Source: Celerinatantimonas sp046054165 (GTDB lineage Bacteria; Pseudomonadota; Gammaproteobacteria; Enterobacterales; Celerinatantimonadaceae). Taken from it: a stretch of DNA of 64,000 bases. Below are positions 27,071-35,734 of the stretch, piece after piece. Within the stretch, counting starts at the first letter, position 1. Each line of letters opens with the position of its first letter. The notes beneath the pieces are model-generated. The model searched no databases and was not told where the DNA came from. It saw nothing but the letters and a program-made list of their open reading frames with translations. The stretch is from the NCBI RefSeq assembly GCF_046054165.1, contig NZ_JBFNXK010000002.1, forward strand, positions 1-64,000. The letters are read 5' to 3'. The translations under genes were made by a program, and so were the position numbers.

Positions 27071-27523
27071 TTACTGGCTCACGGATAGCATCACTGGCTG
27101 ATAATCATTTTTTTTCTCTAACCGTTTGGCCCAAAATCGAGCTCCCAGAAACCCGATAGCGCCACCAATCACACACCCGGACAAAGCCACGCTATCGGCA
27201 GAACCGAATAAACTGACGGCAACGGCCACCCCAAACATCATCACGACCAATGGCAATAAATAAACCAACACCGCGCTATGCACAACGCTCTGAGCCGGCA
27301 AACCGATTTCGATTCGCTGACCCGGTAACACCGGATGTTTTAACTTCACCTGAAAACGATTCGTATGAGGCTTAAATGCCTTAGCAATGGAAGAATTCCC
27401 ACAATTGTCAGCAGCATGACAACTGCCGCAGGCACTACGACTAATACATTCAACAATTGCAAAATCACCTTTTACATCAATAACTTGTGCAACTTCAGTT
27501 ACCATATTCTTCTGATTACTCAT
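27071..27523 (-). CDS. rseC: SoxR-reducing/sigma-E regulator RseC
   Basis: Inner-membrane protein of the RseC/RsxC-linked family, a modulator of sigma-E signalling and a factor in SoxR reduction. The N-terminal cysteine cluster SACGSCHAADNCG (about 30-42) could bind an iron-sulfur centre. Two membrane helices lie at about 85-105 and 110-130. The ATG at 27523 has GGAG eight bases upstream and gives 150 residues. Its start lies inside the end of rseB (8-base overlap). Confidence 0.92.
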   Translation of the reverse strand: MSNQKNMVTEVAQVIDVKGDFAIVECISRSACGSCHAADNCGNSSIAKAFKPHTNRFQVKLKHPVLPGQRIEIGLPAQSVVHSAVLVYLLPLVVMMFGVAVAVSLFGSADSVALSGCVIGGAIGFLGARFWAKRLEKKNDYQPVMLSVSQ

Positions 27524-28550
27524 GGCTTTTCTCCTCAGGATTATGACCAATATCAGGCAAGATCCTGACCGATTCAGCAATCAGACTAGCCGTATGCGGC
27601 GGAATTTCACCAACAACCGTAATTTCCAAACCATCGCGTTCAATAGAATGCAGCGATGTCGCCCCCAAACGGACCAATTCACCATTCAGAGTCGTGTTTT
27701 CTGTGACAGGATTGACATACACCGAAACATCAAAAATACCATCGCTTAATTTAGCGTAATTCACAGATTGCTTGGTAATGGCAAGCTGATGTTGATCCTG
27801 TGAAACCAATGTCATTCCTTGCGGTTTCCAATCAAACTGCCAAGATACCGACGATTTAGGCGATTCACTTTGCGAAACGGGAGGAAACGTAATATTGAGC
27901 AGCTGCTTCATCCAATCGGTAGGTTGATCATAGGTCAGGATCCCGACCACCATGAGTTGTTCCACTAAATTGCCATGTCGGTCAACAGTATCAACCCGCA
28001 GGGGTAACGCCGTTTCTTGATCTTGCCACAAATACAAACCATAAAGCCCTTCATGGCGAGGAACAATCCGAATGACTTGGGCTGGACGACCCGCGATCCG
28101 ACTTTTCCCAGCGACCAAAACATCGTAATTTTCTTCTAACTGGGTCAGTGAAATATCCGATAACGTTTCAAAAACACCGGGAAGATGCTTGGCCTTAATC
28201 GAATAAGGCGTTCGTCCAAACTGATAAAAAGCCACCGTATCGCCCCGACGCACCGTCTCTCTAGAGGGCCCATTCAGATAAATCCGATGAACCACTTCTT
28301 CAGATCCTATTTTGGCATGAAACAAGCGAATGGGTTCCACAGCCCCCTGCCGCACGCGGATATAGGAGAGCTCATAATTCAGGTTGTGATAAGCCACTTG
28401 CATATTCTGCATCAGTTGCATGGGATCAGGCAGTGATGATGGCTCGACAACAGGCTGTTGCTGGGAAGATGGAGAAGGACTACTAGGTGCTGATAAAGCG
28501 GTTTGGCCCATCGTGAGCAACAGACCTAAACCCGCTATCCAATAACGCAT
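27516..28550 (-). CDS. rseB: Sigma-E regulatory protein RseB
   Basis: Periplasmic sensor that shields RseA from DegS and lets go on binding mislocalised lipopolysaccharide. A cleavable signal peptide (MRYWIAGLGLLLTMGQTALSA) is followed by a Pro/Ser/Gln linker. The MucB/RseB N-terminal lipid-binding domain (about 45-210) and the C-terminal RseA-contact domain (about 230-340) make up the rest. The product is 344 residues, slightly longer than E. coli RseB because of the linker. It lies 14 bases after rseA. Confidence 0.93.
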   Translation of the reverse strand: MRYWIAGLGLLLTMGQTALSAPSSPSPSSQQQPVVEPSSLPDPMQLMQNMQVAYHNLNYELSYIRVRQGAVEPIRLFHAKIGSEEVVHRIYLNGPSRETVRRGDTVAFYQFGRTPYSIKAKHLPGVFETLSDISLTQLEENYDVLVAGKSRIAGRPAQVIRIVPRHEGLYGLYLWQDQETALPLRVDTVDRHGNLVEQLMVVGILTYDQPTDWMKQLLNITFPPVSQSESPKSSVSWQFDWKPQGMTLVSQDQHQLAITKQSVNYAKLSDGIFDVSVYVNPVTENTTLNGELVRLGATSLHSIERDGLEITVVGEIPPHTASLIAESVRILPDIGHNPEEKSHE

Positions 28551-28564
28551 ATGAACTCGATTAA

Positions 28565-29119
28565 CTACGGTTGCTCACGCTGTTGCTGTTGATGATCCTG
28601 AAGGTAAGCAGCGATTTCTTTACGCTGATTGAGCCATTGCTCTTCAGTCATCGACTTTTCACGCGTGAGGTGAGTTTGTAAACTAACGGGTGATACTGTA
28701 CCACCAACCGGAACGGTGTTAAATACAGGGAGTGGTTGCTGCGAGTCACTCTGGGAAGCTGACTGACTCTGATAAGTTTGCACCCCGATGATAGCCATCA
28801 CAGCCACCGATGCAGCAATCGCATATTGCCCGACAGAATGTAACCATTTCGAACGGTGTTTGGAACGTTGAGGCAGTGCCACAACATTATTGTCTTTCAC
28901 ACCACTCTGGTGAGGCGCTTCAGCTTCAAGAGCCAGAGCAATGCGATCAGAAAGATCGATATCCAGTGTTTTTGCAACTTCACCACGCATCACGTCACCA
29001 TACAATTGATAACGTTGCCACTGACCTCGAGCATTTCCATCACTCTTTAAAGAGTTTAGCATCGCTTCATCCGTCAATTCATTATCAATCAACGCCGAAA
29101 TCTGCTCATTCCTCATCAT
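28565..29119 (-). CDS. rseA: Anti-sigma-E factor RseA
   Basis: Single-pass membrane anti-sigma factor that holds RpoE at the membrane until cut by DegS and RseP. The cytoplasmic sigma-binding domain (about 1-85) contains QISALIDNELTD and GDVMRGEV. One membrane helix follows (about 100-118). The periplasmic part contains a Ser/Gln-rich stretch and a Gln-rich C terminus. The product has 184 residues. It is the second gene of the sigma-E operon, 12 bases after rpoE. Confidence 0.92.
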   Translation of the reverse strand: MMRNEQISALIDNELTDEAMLNSLKSDGNARGQWQRYQLYGDVMRGEVAKTLDIDLSDRIALALEAEAPHQSGVKDNNVVALPQRSKHRSKWLHSVGQYAIAASVAVMAIIGVQTYQSQSASQSDSQQPLPVFNTVPVGGTVSPVSLQTHLTREKSMTEEQWLNQRKEIAAYLQDHQQQQREQP

Positions 29120-29131
29120 AAAAATTCCCTA

Positions 29132-29716
29132 TTATTCACGGTTCAGCAATGGCTGAACGCGTTTATCAATCGCATCACGAGCCCGAAAAATTCTCGAACG
29201 AACGGTTCCAACCGGACAAGCCATTACCTCTGCTATCTCATCATAGCTCATTCCTTCGATCTCGCGTAACGTAATCGCCGTACGCAACTCATCAGGTAAT
29301 GACTCTATTGTCTCAAACACAACTTTCCGAATCTCGTCAGTTAGCAATAAGGCTTCTGGTGTTGAGCTTTCATGCATCACATCAGCGCCATCATAAAATT
29401 CGGCATCCTCCACATCAATATCATTGGCCGGAGGTCTGCGCCCTTGTGCAACAAGATAATTTTTGGCTGTATTGACAGCAATCCGATACAACCAGGTATA
29501 AAAAGCACTATCCCCTCTAAAACTGGGGAGTGCCCGATAAGCTTTAATAAAAGCTTCCTGACTAATATCAGCAATATCTCCAGGATTGTTCACATATTTC
29601 GCCACAAGTCCCGCGACTTTATGCTGATATTTATCCACCAGTAGATTAAACGCCTGTTTATCCCCCTGCTGAATTTTTTCAACCAATACCTGGTCGGTCC
29701 ACTGTTGCTGTTTCAT
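29132..29716 (-). CDS. rpoE: Extracytoplasmic stress sigma factor RpoE (sigma-24)
   Basis: ECF sigma factor for outer-membrane stress genes. The 194-residue protein has region 2 (about 25-90, DISQEAFIKAYRALPSFRG and FYTWLYRIAVNTAKNYL) and region 4 (about 135-190, LREIEGMSYDEIAEVMACP and GTVRSRIFRARDAI). The order rpoE-rseA-rseB-rseC is conserved, and a sigma-E-type promoter lies 59 bases upstream, so it autoactivates as in E. coli and Vibrio. It is divergent from nadB. Confidence 0.97.
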   Translation of the reverse strand: MKQQQWTDQVLVEKIQQGDKQAFNLLVDKYQHKVAGLVAKYVNNPGDIADISQEAFIKAYRALPSFRGDSAFYTWLYRIAVNTAKNYLVAQGRRPPANDIDVEDAEFYDGADVMHESSTPEALLLTDEIRKVVFETIESLPDELRTAITLREIEGMSYDEIAEVMACPVGTVRSRIFRARDAIDKRVQPLLNRE

Positions 29717-29774
29717 CCTGCGCGGCCTGCCTTCGGAAATTGTTCACCGAGACAAATCCGGCGCTTACATTTGC

Positions 29775-29801
29775 TAAGACTACAGTTATCCAAAAAAGTT
29801 C
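29775..29801 (-). promoter_or_regulatory. Sigma-E-dependent promoter of rpoE
   Basis: On the minus strand GAACTT (29801-29796) is followed after exactly 16 bases by TCTTA (29779-29775). The consensus is GAACTT-N16-TCTRA or similar, so the -35 element is perfect and the -10 differs by one base. The predicted transcript start is about 50 bases before the rpoE ATG. Confidence 0.8.
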
Positions 29802-29897
29802 TCTTCTTATTGTTTAATTTATATTAAGCCGTGTCTTCTCAAAGCTTATCGAGTACACTGATCGAACCACTTGTAGACACGCTACTCTAGCATAACC

Positions 29898-31520
29898 ATG
29901 AATTATTCTTGTGATGTTCTTGTCATCGGCAGTGGTGCTGCAGGACTAACATTGGCCCTCCACCTCGCTGATCATGCCAAAATTCACGTATTGAGCAAAG
30001 GCCCTCTCAAGGAAGGATCAACATATTACGCTCAAGGCGGCATTGCCGCAGTATATGATCAAAACGATACCATTGATTCCCATGTAAAAGATACCTTGAT
30101 CGCCGGAGATGGGCTCTGTGATGAACCTACCGTCCGTTTTGTTTCTGAACATAGTAAGCAGTGCATCGACTGGTTAATTCAATCCGGTGTTCCTTTTGAC
30201 CAGATTGATACCGATTCCGACGAAGTCCGCTATCATATGACCCGAGAAGGCGGACATAGCACCCGGCGGATTTTACATGCAGCCGATGCAACAGGTAAAG
30301 CGGTTGAAACCACATTAGTCAGTCAAGTACTGACGCACCCCAACATTACTTTGCACGAACATTTAAACGCCATCGATCTCATTACCCGGGATCGTAATGG
30401 ACAGCGCGAGGTCATCGGCGCTTATGTCTGGAATCGAAACCGGGAACATGTTGAAACTTTTGCGGCTAAGTTTGTCGTACTGGCCACGGGTGGATCTAGT
30501 AAAGTTTATCAATATACCAGCAATCCAGATATTGCCAGTGGCGATGGGGTTGCCATGGCTTGGCGAGCCGGTTGTCGGGTTGGAAATATGGAATTCAATC
30601 AATTTCATCCGACCTGCCTTTATCATCCGCAAGCCCGTAATTTTCTGCTTACCGAAGCACTCCGGGGTGAAGGAGCACTACTCAAACGCCCTGATGGCAG
30701 TCGATTTATGCCCGATTATGATAGTCGTGGGGAACTAGCACCACGAGACGTCGTTGCCAGAGCCATTGATCACGAGATGAAACGATTAGGAGCTGATTGC
30801 ATGTTCCTCGATATCAGTCATCGGGATGATAAATTTATTGAGCATCACTTCCCTACTATCTTTGAAAAACTCTTAGGCTTAGGGATTGATATTCGTAAAG
30901 AACCGATTCCCGTGGTCCCCGCCGCACACTATAGCTGTGGGGGTGTGGTTACTGATCATCATGCACGCACCGATATCAAAGCCCTCTATGCCGTTGGGGA
31001 AGTCGCTTATACCGGTTTACATGGTGCAAACCGGATGGCCAGTAATTCACTGCTGGAATGCTTGGTCTTTGGGCAGGCTGCTGCCAAAGATATTCATTCA
31101 CAACTCAAGCAAAGACAAATCGTCAGCGATATTCCTCCATGGGATGAAAGCCAGGTCACAAGCTCGGATGAAGAAGTGATTATCACGCATAACTGGCATG
31201 AATTGCGGCTCTTTATGTGGGATTACGTCGGGATTGTCCGCACCACCAAACGATTGGAACGGGCCATGCACCGGATCCAGATGTTGAAACAGGAAGTTCA
31301 TGACTACTACGCTAATTTCAGAGTCAGTAACAACTTACTAGAACTGCGAAACCTGTTGCAAATTGCCGAGTTGATCGTCCGCTGTGCTATGGAACGAAAA
31401 GAAAGCCGGGGACTGCATTACACCCTTGATTATCCAAATAAGCAGGAAAATCCACAACCGACAATTCTAACACCGGAACCGAAACCCAGTTTAGCGTCGA
31501 CACTGCACAAGCAGGCATAA
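29898..31520 (+). CDS. nadB: L-aspartate oxidase
   Basis: FAD enzyme that oxidises L-aspartate to iminoaspartate, the first step of de novo NAD synthesis. The dinucleotide fold is VLVIGSGAAGLTLAL (about 7-21). The flavoprotein landmarks GGIAAVYD (near 48), REGGHSTRRILHA (near 116-128) and HGANRMASNSLLECLVFG (near 375-392) are intact. The product is 540 residues. The ATG is at 29898. Its last 30 bases overlap the 3' end of cptA on the other strand. NadB next to the sigma-E operon is the usual gammaproteobacterial arrangement. Confidence 0.97.
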   Translation: MNYSCDVLVIGSGAAGLTLALHLADHAKIHVLSKGPLKEGSTYYAQGGIAAVYDQNDTIDSHVKDTLIAGDGLCDEPTVRFVSEHSKQCIDWLIQSGVPFDQIDTDSDEVRYHMTREGGHSTRRILHAADATGKAVETTLVSQVLTHPNITLHEHLNAIDLITRDRNGQREVIGAYVWNRNREHVETFAAKFVVLATGGSSKVYQYTSNPDIASGDGVAMAWRAGCRVGNMEFNQFHPTCLYHPQARNFLLTEALRGEGALLKRPDGSRFMPDYDSRGELAPRDVVARAIDHEMKRLGADCMFLDISHRDDKFIEHHFPTIFEKLLGLGIDIRKEPIPVVPAAHYSCGGVVTDHHARTDIKALYAVGEVAYTGLHGANRMASNSLLECLVFGQAAAKDIHSQLKQRQIVSDIPPWDESQVTSSDEEVIITHNWHELRLFMWDYVGIVRTTKRLERAMHRIQMLKQEVHDYYANFRVSNNLLELRNLLQIAELIVRCAMERKESRGLHYTLDYPNKQENPQPTILTPEPKPSLASTLHKQA

Positions 31521-31877
31521 TTGACGGTAATTTGGCTGGGGCAGCATATCAGACATCAGCATGAGACGTTGAACATGCTCATGGCCTGTTAGCTCCAGCC
31601 AACAAAAACCAATGCCGATCTTGGAACGAGCCCCAATCTGATAACGCTGCTGATGCCATTCTACACGCGATCCTTTGAGATACAGAGTTGGATGATGACA
31701 CAAGCTCATCTGTGACAAAAACACCCAGCACATCCCCCACAAAACCCATAGAGAAATCGACGAGGCACTCAGCCACAGCATAATGGCAAATACAATGGCG
31801 GAACATTGAATTTGCAGGACAGTCCGCCAACTACGACGGCATTCAAGCCGCTGGTTGATTGTGACTAAGGATAACAT
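31491..31877 (-). CDS. cptA: YgfX/CptA-type membrane protein
   Basis: Small inner-membrane protein of the YgfX family, co-transcribed with sdhE. In E. coli it was described as a toxin acting on FtsZ/MreB, and elsewhere as an SdhE partner. From the ATG at 31877 it has 128 residues: a basic N terminus (RLECRRSW), two membrane helices (about 15-55) and a soluble domain with RVEWHQQRYQIG, like the matching segment of E. coli YgfX. The start overlaps sdhE by 35 bases; upstream ATG-less extension to 31952 is unlikely. The stop lies inside nadB. Confidence 0.75.
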   Translation of the reverse strand: MLSLVTINQRLECRRSWRTVLQIQCSAIVFAIMLWLSASSISLWVLWGMCWVFLSQMSLCHHPTLYLKGSRVEWHQQRYQIGARSKIGIGFCWLELTGHEHVQRLMLMSDMLPQPNYRQLCLLVQCRR

Positions 31878-32094
31878 GAACCATTCGGTCCAATTGTGGA
31901 TCAGGACACTGACGATGCCCCATAAACCAGTTGAATAAATCGGGATCGTCACATTCTAACAAACGCTGGAATAACGACTGGTCTGTTTCACTCAGTTGCT
32001 CATAGTGTTCCTGAACAAAAGGCTGTAAGAGAACATCCAGTTCCAACATGCCCCGACGGCATGCCCATAAAAGTCGAGATTTTGACTGCATCAT
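31843..32094 (-). CDS. sdhE: FAD assembly factor SdhE
   Basis: Promotes covalent FAD attachment to succinate dehydrogenase and fumarate reductase flavoproteins. The 83-residue protein has the diagnostic RRGMLELD (residues 13-20), whose RGxxE residues contact the flavoprotein, and LLECDDPDLFNWFMG (about 45-59). It is divergent from ygfZ and upstream of cptA, the usual arrangement. Two adjacent ATGs allow a one-residue doubt about the start. Confidence 0.94.
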   Translation of the reverse strand: MMQSKSRLLWACRRGMLELDVLLQPFVQEHYEQLSETDQSLFQRLLECDDPDLFNWFMGHRQCPDPQLDRMVHVILSHNQPAA

Positions 32095-32238
32095 GATCCA
32101 TGATTCCTATAATAAAGATCGCACAACGGTTAGTTTAACAGCTAAACCTATCGTCAGCGGCTGACAAATATCACAGAGCAAGATAACATCACCTAGGGCA
32201 GCGACCCAAATAAAAATCATTCAATCTGGAGTAGCAAC

Positions 32239-33201
32239 GTGGAACTGGATAAATTATGTACGTTTCCCAATTTAGTGATCGATAACTTAAGTGAATGGTC
32301 ACTCACTCGATTATCTGGTCCAGATCGGCAAACCTACTTGCAAGGGCAATATACAGCCGAAATCAATGGCCTGGCTAAAGGTCAGTCGACACTCAGTGGA
32401 CATTGTGATCCAACCGGAAAGCTATGGTCCGTATTACGGATTATCAATACCGGTAGCTGGTTATGGTTATTTCAACCCGGCAGTGCGGCAACAACAGAGC
32501 TCACCGAATTAAAAAAATATAGTGTCTTCTCCAAAGTAACGATCGAAGATGAATCCGAATATCAAACTCTAGCTGTGATTGGCAAAGAAGCGGAATCATT
32601 CATCGAACAGCAGTTTGGGGCGGTTATCGCCCGACAAGGTGGATTGCTCGAAAATGGCGGCTATTGTTATCGCTATCCGAATCAGCCCATGCGTTATCTA
32701 CTCATCGTCACAGTATCCGAAGCTGCTCAATTGCGACAAACTGAATCTGAACACAATGATGTCAATGCCCTTTGGGAAGGATTAAATATTGTCGCCGGGC
32801 TGCCTCATATTTCACAGGCGACAACTCATCAATTTATCCCCCAGGCACTCAATTTGCAGTTATTGGATGCGATCAGCTTTGCTAAGGGATGCTATACCGG
32901 TCAGGAGGTGGTAGCCCGAGCTAAATATCGGGGAACCAATAAGAGAGCCACACTTCGCTTTGTCGGAACCTCAACGGCGAAAATTGAAAGTGGCCAAGAT
33001 TTGGAAATGCAACTCGGTGAACATTGGCGACGCTGTGGTACGATTTTGCAATGCTTCCGGCAACCAGATGGCTATACTGAAGTACTAGCTGTTGTTCGTA
33101 GTGATAGTGAGCCCGATGGTCACTATCGGCTTCAGGAACAACCTGAGAGTCAATTAACCTTGGCCCATCTGCCTTACTCAGTAGAGCTGGCAAATTTATA
33201 A
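32239..33201 (+). CDS. ygfZ: tRNA-modifying/iron-sulfur assembly protein YgfZ
   Basis: Folate-binding protein of the GcvT-like family, needed for full activity of some iron-sulfur enzymes such as MiaB. The 320-residue protein has the signature FAKGCYTGQEVVARAKYRG (about 214-232), with the conserved Cys in KGCYTGQE, and an N-terminal SGPDRQTYLQGQ. The start is GTG at 32239 with GGAG eight bases before it. It is divergent from sdhE. Confidence 0.93.
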   Translation: MELDKLCTFPNLVIDNLSEWSLTRLSGPDRQTYLQGQYTAEINGLAKGQSTLSGHCDPTGKLWSVLRIINTGSWLWLFQPGSAATTELTELKKYSVFSKVTIEDESEYQTLAVIGKEAESFIEQQFGAVIARQGGLLENGGYCYRYPNQPMRYLLIVTVSEAAQLRQTESEHNDVNALWEGLNIVAGLPHISQATTHQFIPQALNLQLLDAISFAKGCYTGQEVVARAKYRGTNKRATLRFVGTSTAKIESGQDLEMQLGEHWRRCGTILQCFRQPDGYTEVLAVVRSDSEPDGHYRLQEQPESQLTLAHLPYSVELANL

Positions 33202-33222
33202 TCTTTTGATTCAGGAGGGAGC

Positions 33223-33417
33223 ATGTCTATTCAATCACCTTGTATTCGTCATTGTACCCTCTCTGAACACGACATCTGCTTAGGCTGCTTTCGCAGTTTA
33301 GATGAAATATTACAGTGGCGCAGTCTCTCAGATGAGCAGCGCCAGCAAGTCCTTCAACACTGCGCTTCCCGCCAAAAAAAATATCTGGAACGAATTCTGC
33401 ATTCTTCTTCGTCATGA
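33223..33417 (+). CDS. DUF1289 small cysteine-rich protein
   Basis: A 64-residue protein with SPCIRHCTLSEHDICLGCFRS (residues 5-25), four cysteines in the DUF1289 pattern that may bind a metal or iron-sulfur centre. DUF1289 members often sit beside ygfZ or other iron-sulfur-related genes. AGGAGG precedes the ATG, and the gene starts 21 bases after ygfZ, so the two are probably co-transcribed. The biochemical role is not known. Confidence 0.85.
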   Translation: MSIQSPCIRHCTLSEHDICLGCFRSLDEILQWRSLSDEQRQQVLQHCASRQKKYLERILHSSSS

Positions 33418-33471
33418 CGGTTTTTTGCCACTCGGGCAAAATAGTAGTAATGGTGATGGGAAGGATAATCA

Positions 33472-34230
33472 ATGATAAAACGAGTTTGCTGTCTATGGGC
33501 TGTTTTAGCCTTGACCGGATGTGCAACAGTCACCGATACCGGAGAAAAGGTTTCTAACGCGGCGCAACAAAAAATTGATCAAAAAGAGCGGCAGGTCACC
33601 ACAACCACCGATCAAAATTCGCCGGTCCCCAACGATCCCTATTATGCTCCGGTAGAACCATCGGCCGAAGCCCAGCATGTCATCCCAACCGGATCGGCAT
33701 TTAATCCAAATCTTTCGAACAGTCTGTATAGTTCGACCACCAGCCATCAAATTGGTGATACGGTTACCATTCTTCTGACGGAAACAGCATCAGCCCAGAA
33801 ATCGGCTTCAACCTCGATGTCGCATAACAACGACTATAATTTGGACCCCATCACAGTTCCCGGAGGTCAGTTGACTGTCAACGGAAATACCGTTCAATTA
33901 GGGGTGAACCAGTCACAAAATTTTGACGGTCAGGCCGATTCATCCCAAAGCCACACATTAAATGGACAGATCACCGTTTCAGTGGTTGATGTTCTGAATA
34001 ACGGGAATTTGGTCGTTCGGGGTGAAAAATGGCTGGTGATTAACAACGGGAAAGAATACATCCGCTTAACCGGGATTGTTCGACCCAAAGATATTTCTCA
34101 GGGAAATACCGTCCGTTCATCGCAAGTGGCTGATGCCCGGATCGAATTTAGTGGAACAGGTGATCAGGCTAATTCTCAAACACAGGGTTGGTTATCACGG
34201 TTATTCAACGGTAGCTTATGGCCATTTTAA
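33472..34230 (+). CDS. flgH: Flagellar L-ring protein FlgH
   Basis: Outer-membrane lipoprotein that forms the L-ring bushing around the flagellar rod. The 252-residue precursor has a lipoprotein signal with lipobox LTGC (about 14-17). A Thr/Gln/Pro-rich linker precedes the FlgH core, IGDTVTILLTETASAQKSAS, GNLVVRGEKWLVINNGKEYI and LTGIVRPKDI. The C terminus GWLSRLFNGSLWPF is FlgH-like. flgH normally sits between flgG and flgI; here only flgT follows, overlapping by one base. GGGAAGGA precedes the ATG. Confidence 0.9.
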   Translation: MIKRVCCLWAVLALTGCATVTDTGEKVSNAAQQKIDQKERQVTTTTDQNSPVPNDPYYAPVEPSAEAQHVIPTGSAFNPNLSNSLYSSTTSHQIGDTVTILLTETASAQKSASTSMSHNNDYNLDPITVPGGQLTVNGNTVQLGVNQSQNFDGQADSSQSHTLNGQITVSVVDVLNNGNLVVRGEKWLVINNGKEYIRLTGIVRPKDISQGNTVRSSQVADARIEFSGTGDQANSQTQGWLSRLFNGSLWPF

Positions 34231-35441
34231 TGATGAAGAAGACCTTATTAAAATATATCAGCTCATTGTTGCTTATTCTGCCGATACTCGCTCATGCCGT
34301 CTGGTTTCAGGGTGAAGGAAGCGCGGAAATAAACGATGGTGAAGTCGATCAGGCTCGGCATAAAGCAGTACAAAATGCATTGCTGGGATTAATGTACAAA
34401 GGCGGGGCCAGTATCCGTTCCGTGCAAGTGGTTAAATCTGGCGTCCTGGAAAGTGATAAATTAACGGTCCGGACCAATGGTGAGGTCCATGATCTTCAAG
34501 TGATGCGTGAACACCTGACCCATGATCGGATCACCGTCACCGTCCGCGCGGATATCTTTCCGATGCGGACCTGTAACCGAGATAACTATTCTAAAACCAT
34601 GCTGGTCGGCCCCATCACCATCCAAAAACGGGAACAAGCTCAACTGGGCGGGATCTATGATTTAGGCAGCACACTTTCAGAACAAATATACCAGCAACTA
34701 CAAATTAGTAATCGCCGTATTGATGCCCGTCATTTAATGATGACTCCAATTGCTTCGCTCTCAGATCGGCGCCATCAAAACCAAATGTTACAAGTCGCCC
34801 GTTCACTCTCATCGCAAAACGATGTTCAATATATCCTGTTCGGACATATTAATGATCTGTCCAACTACACCACAACCCAAACGTCTCAACTCACGGGTGT
34901 GGATGATATAACTCATCACCGAGGCTTTAAAATCAGTCTCTATGTCATCGATGGTATTAAAGGGCAGATCGTTTTTCAAAAAAGCTACAGCACCAACCAG
35001 AAATGGTCTTTCGATCCAACCCGAAAAGTTGACGTCGAAGGAGATGTGTTCTGGCGCTCTCGCTATGGTAAAGCGATTAACTATATTCTGCAAAATGCCA
35101 TTCAGGATATACAAGTTGGATTATATTGCCAGCAAACTCTAGCGGATGTCGTCGGTATTGATGATAACCAACTGGTGATCAATCTGGGACAAGCCAATGG
35201 CGTTCAGGTTGGTGATACATTCAAACTAATGCGAACCCGTTATTTAATTTCTCAAGACGGTGCCGTATCCAGCCCGGTATTCAATAATACAGAAAGTCCA
35301 GAGTTTAAAGTCGTGAGTATCCAACCTGATCGGGCCATTCTTCAAGCTGATCGTTACTCCGATATGGCCAATATTCAAGTCAGAGATATTTTAATCTCCG
35401 CAACCCAGTTACGTGGCCATACCGAACAGATGAATTATTAG
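34230..35441 (+). CDS. flgT: Flagellar H-ring protein FlgT
   Basis: Periplasmic protein of the H-ring, which surrounds the LP ring in the Vibrio sodium-driven polar flagellum and supports MotX/MotY and stator assembly. The product, 403 residues from ATG 34230, has a signal peptide ending near AHA. The N-terminal domain is VWFQGEGSAEI and QARHKAVQNALLGLMYKGG; a middle domain and a C-terminal domain (VVGIDDNQLVINLGQANGVQVGDTFKL) follow. The stop of flgH and this start share TAATG. Two adjacent ATGs and an upstream ATG at 34218 leave the exact start open. Confidence 0.85.
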   Translation: MMKKTLLKYISSLLLILPILAHAVWFQGEGSAEINDGEVDQARHKAVQNALLGLMYKGGASIRSVQVVKSGVLESDKLTVRTNGEVHDLQVMREHLTHDRITVTVRADIFPMRTCNRDNYSKTMLVGPITIQKREQAQLGGIYDLGSTLSEQIYQQLQISNRRIDARHLMMTPIASLSDRRHQNQMLQVARSLSSQNDVQYILFGHINDLSNYTTTQTSQLTGVDDITHHRGFKISLYVIDGIKGQIVFQKSYSTNQKWSFDPTRKVDVEGDVFWRSRYGKAINYILQNAIQDIQVGLYCQQTLADVVGIDDNQLVINLGQANGVQVGDTFKLMRTRYLISQDGAVSSPVFNNTESPEFKVVSIQPDRAILQADRYSDMANIQVRDILISATQLRGHTEQMNY

Positions 35442-35734
35442 TTTTCGCAGTCAGCCCCGCAGGGGGCTGTTGCCCCCTATAACTACGCGGCTCGCTTTGG
35501 TGAAACCGTGCTCAACATTCGAGTTCAAACGCCTCACAACCATCCTTTATCTAGGTTGATTCATAGCTAACCTTGTTCAATTTATAGCAAGCGACTTTGC
35601 TTCAGCACCTAGCTAACATTTAAAAACGACAGCTACTTTGCCGCTTCTAGTGATTAAAATGTCGTTTACTGGCTCTTTATCTCCCTAAAACTACTTAGAC
35701 TGGATTAATTCACCTTTTTTCAGCGGAGATTCTG
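35442..35734. other. Intergenic region between flgT and the TRAP operon
   Basis: 293 bases without a gene. CAGCCCC (35452-35458) and GGGGCTG (35463-35469) form a strong short hairpin just after flgT, but no T-run follows. The rest must hold the dctP promoter; no clear elements were found. TAGCTAAC occurs twice (near 35566 and 35608). Confidence 0.6.

Noticed and set aside
33420..33442. TTTTGCC/GGCAAAA hairpin between the DUF1289 gene and flgH as a terminator
   Set aside because: No T-run follows it and the gap is only 54 bases; a role in mRNA processing is possible but unsupported.
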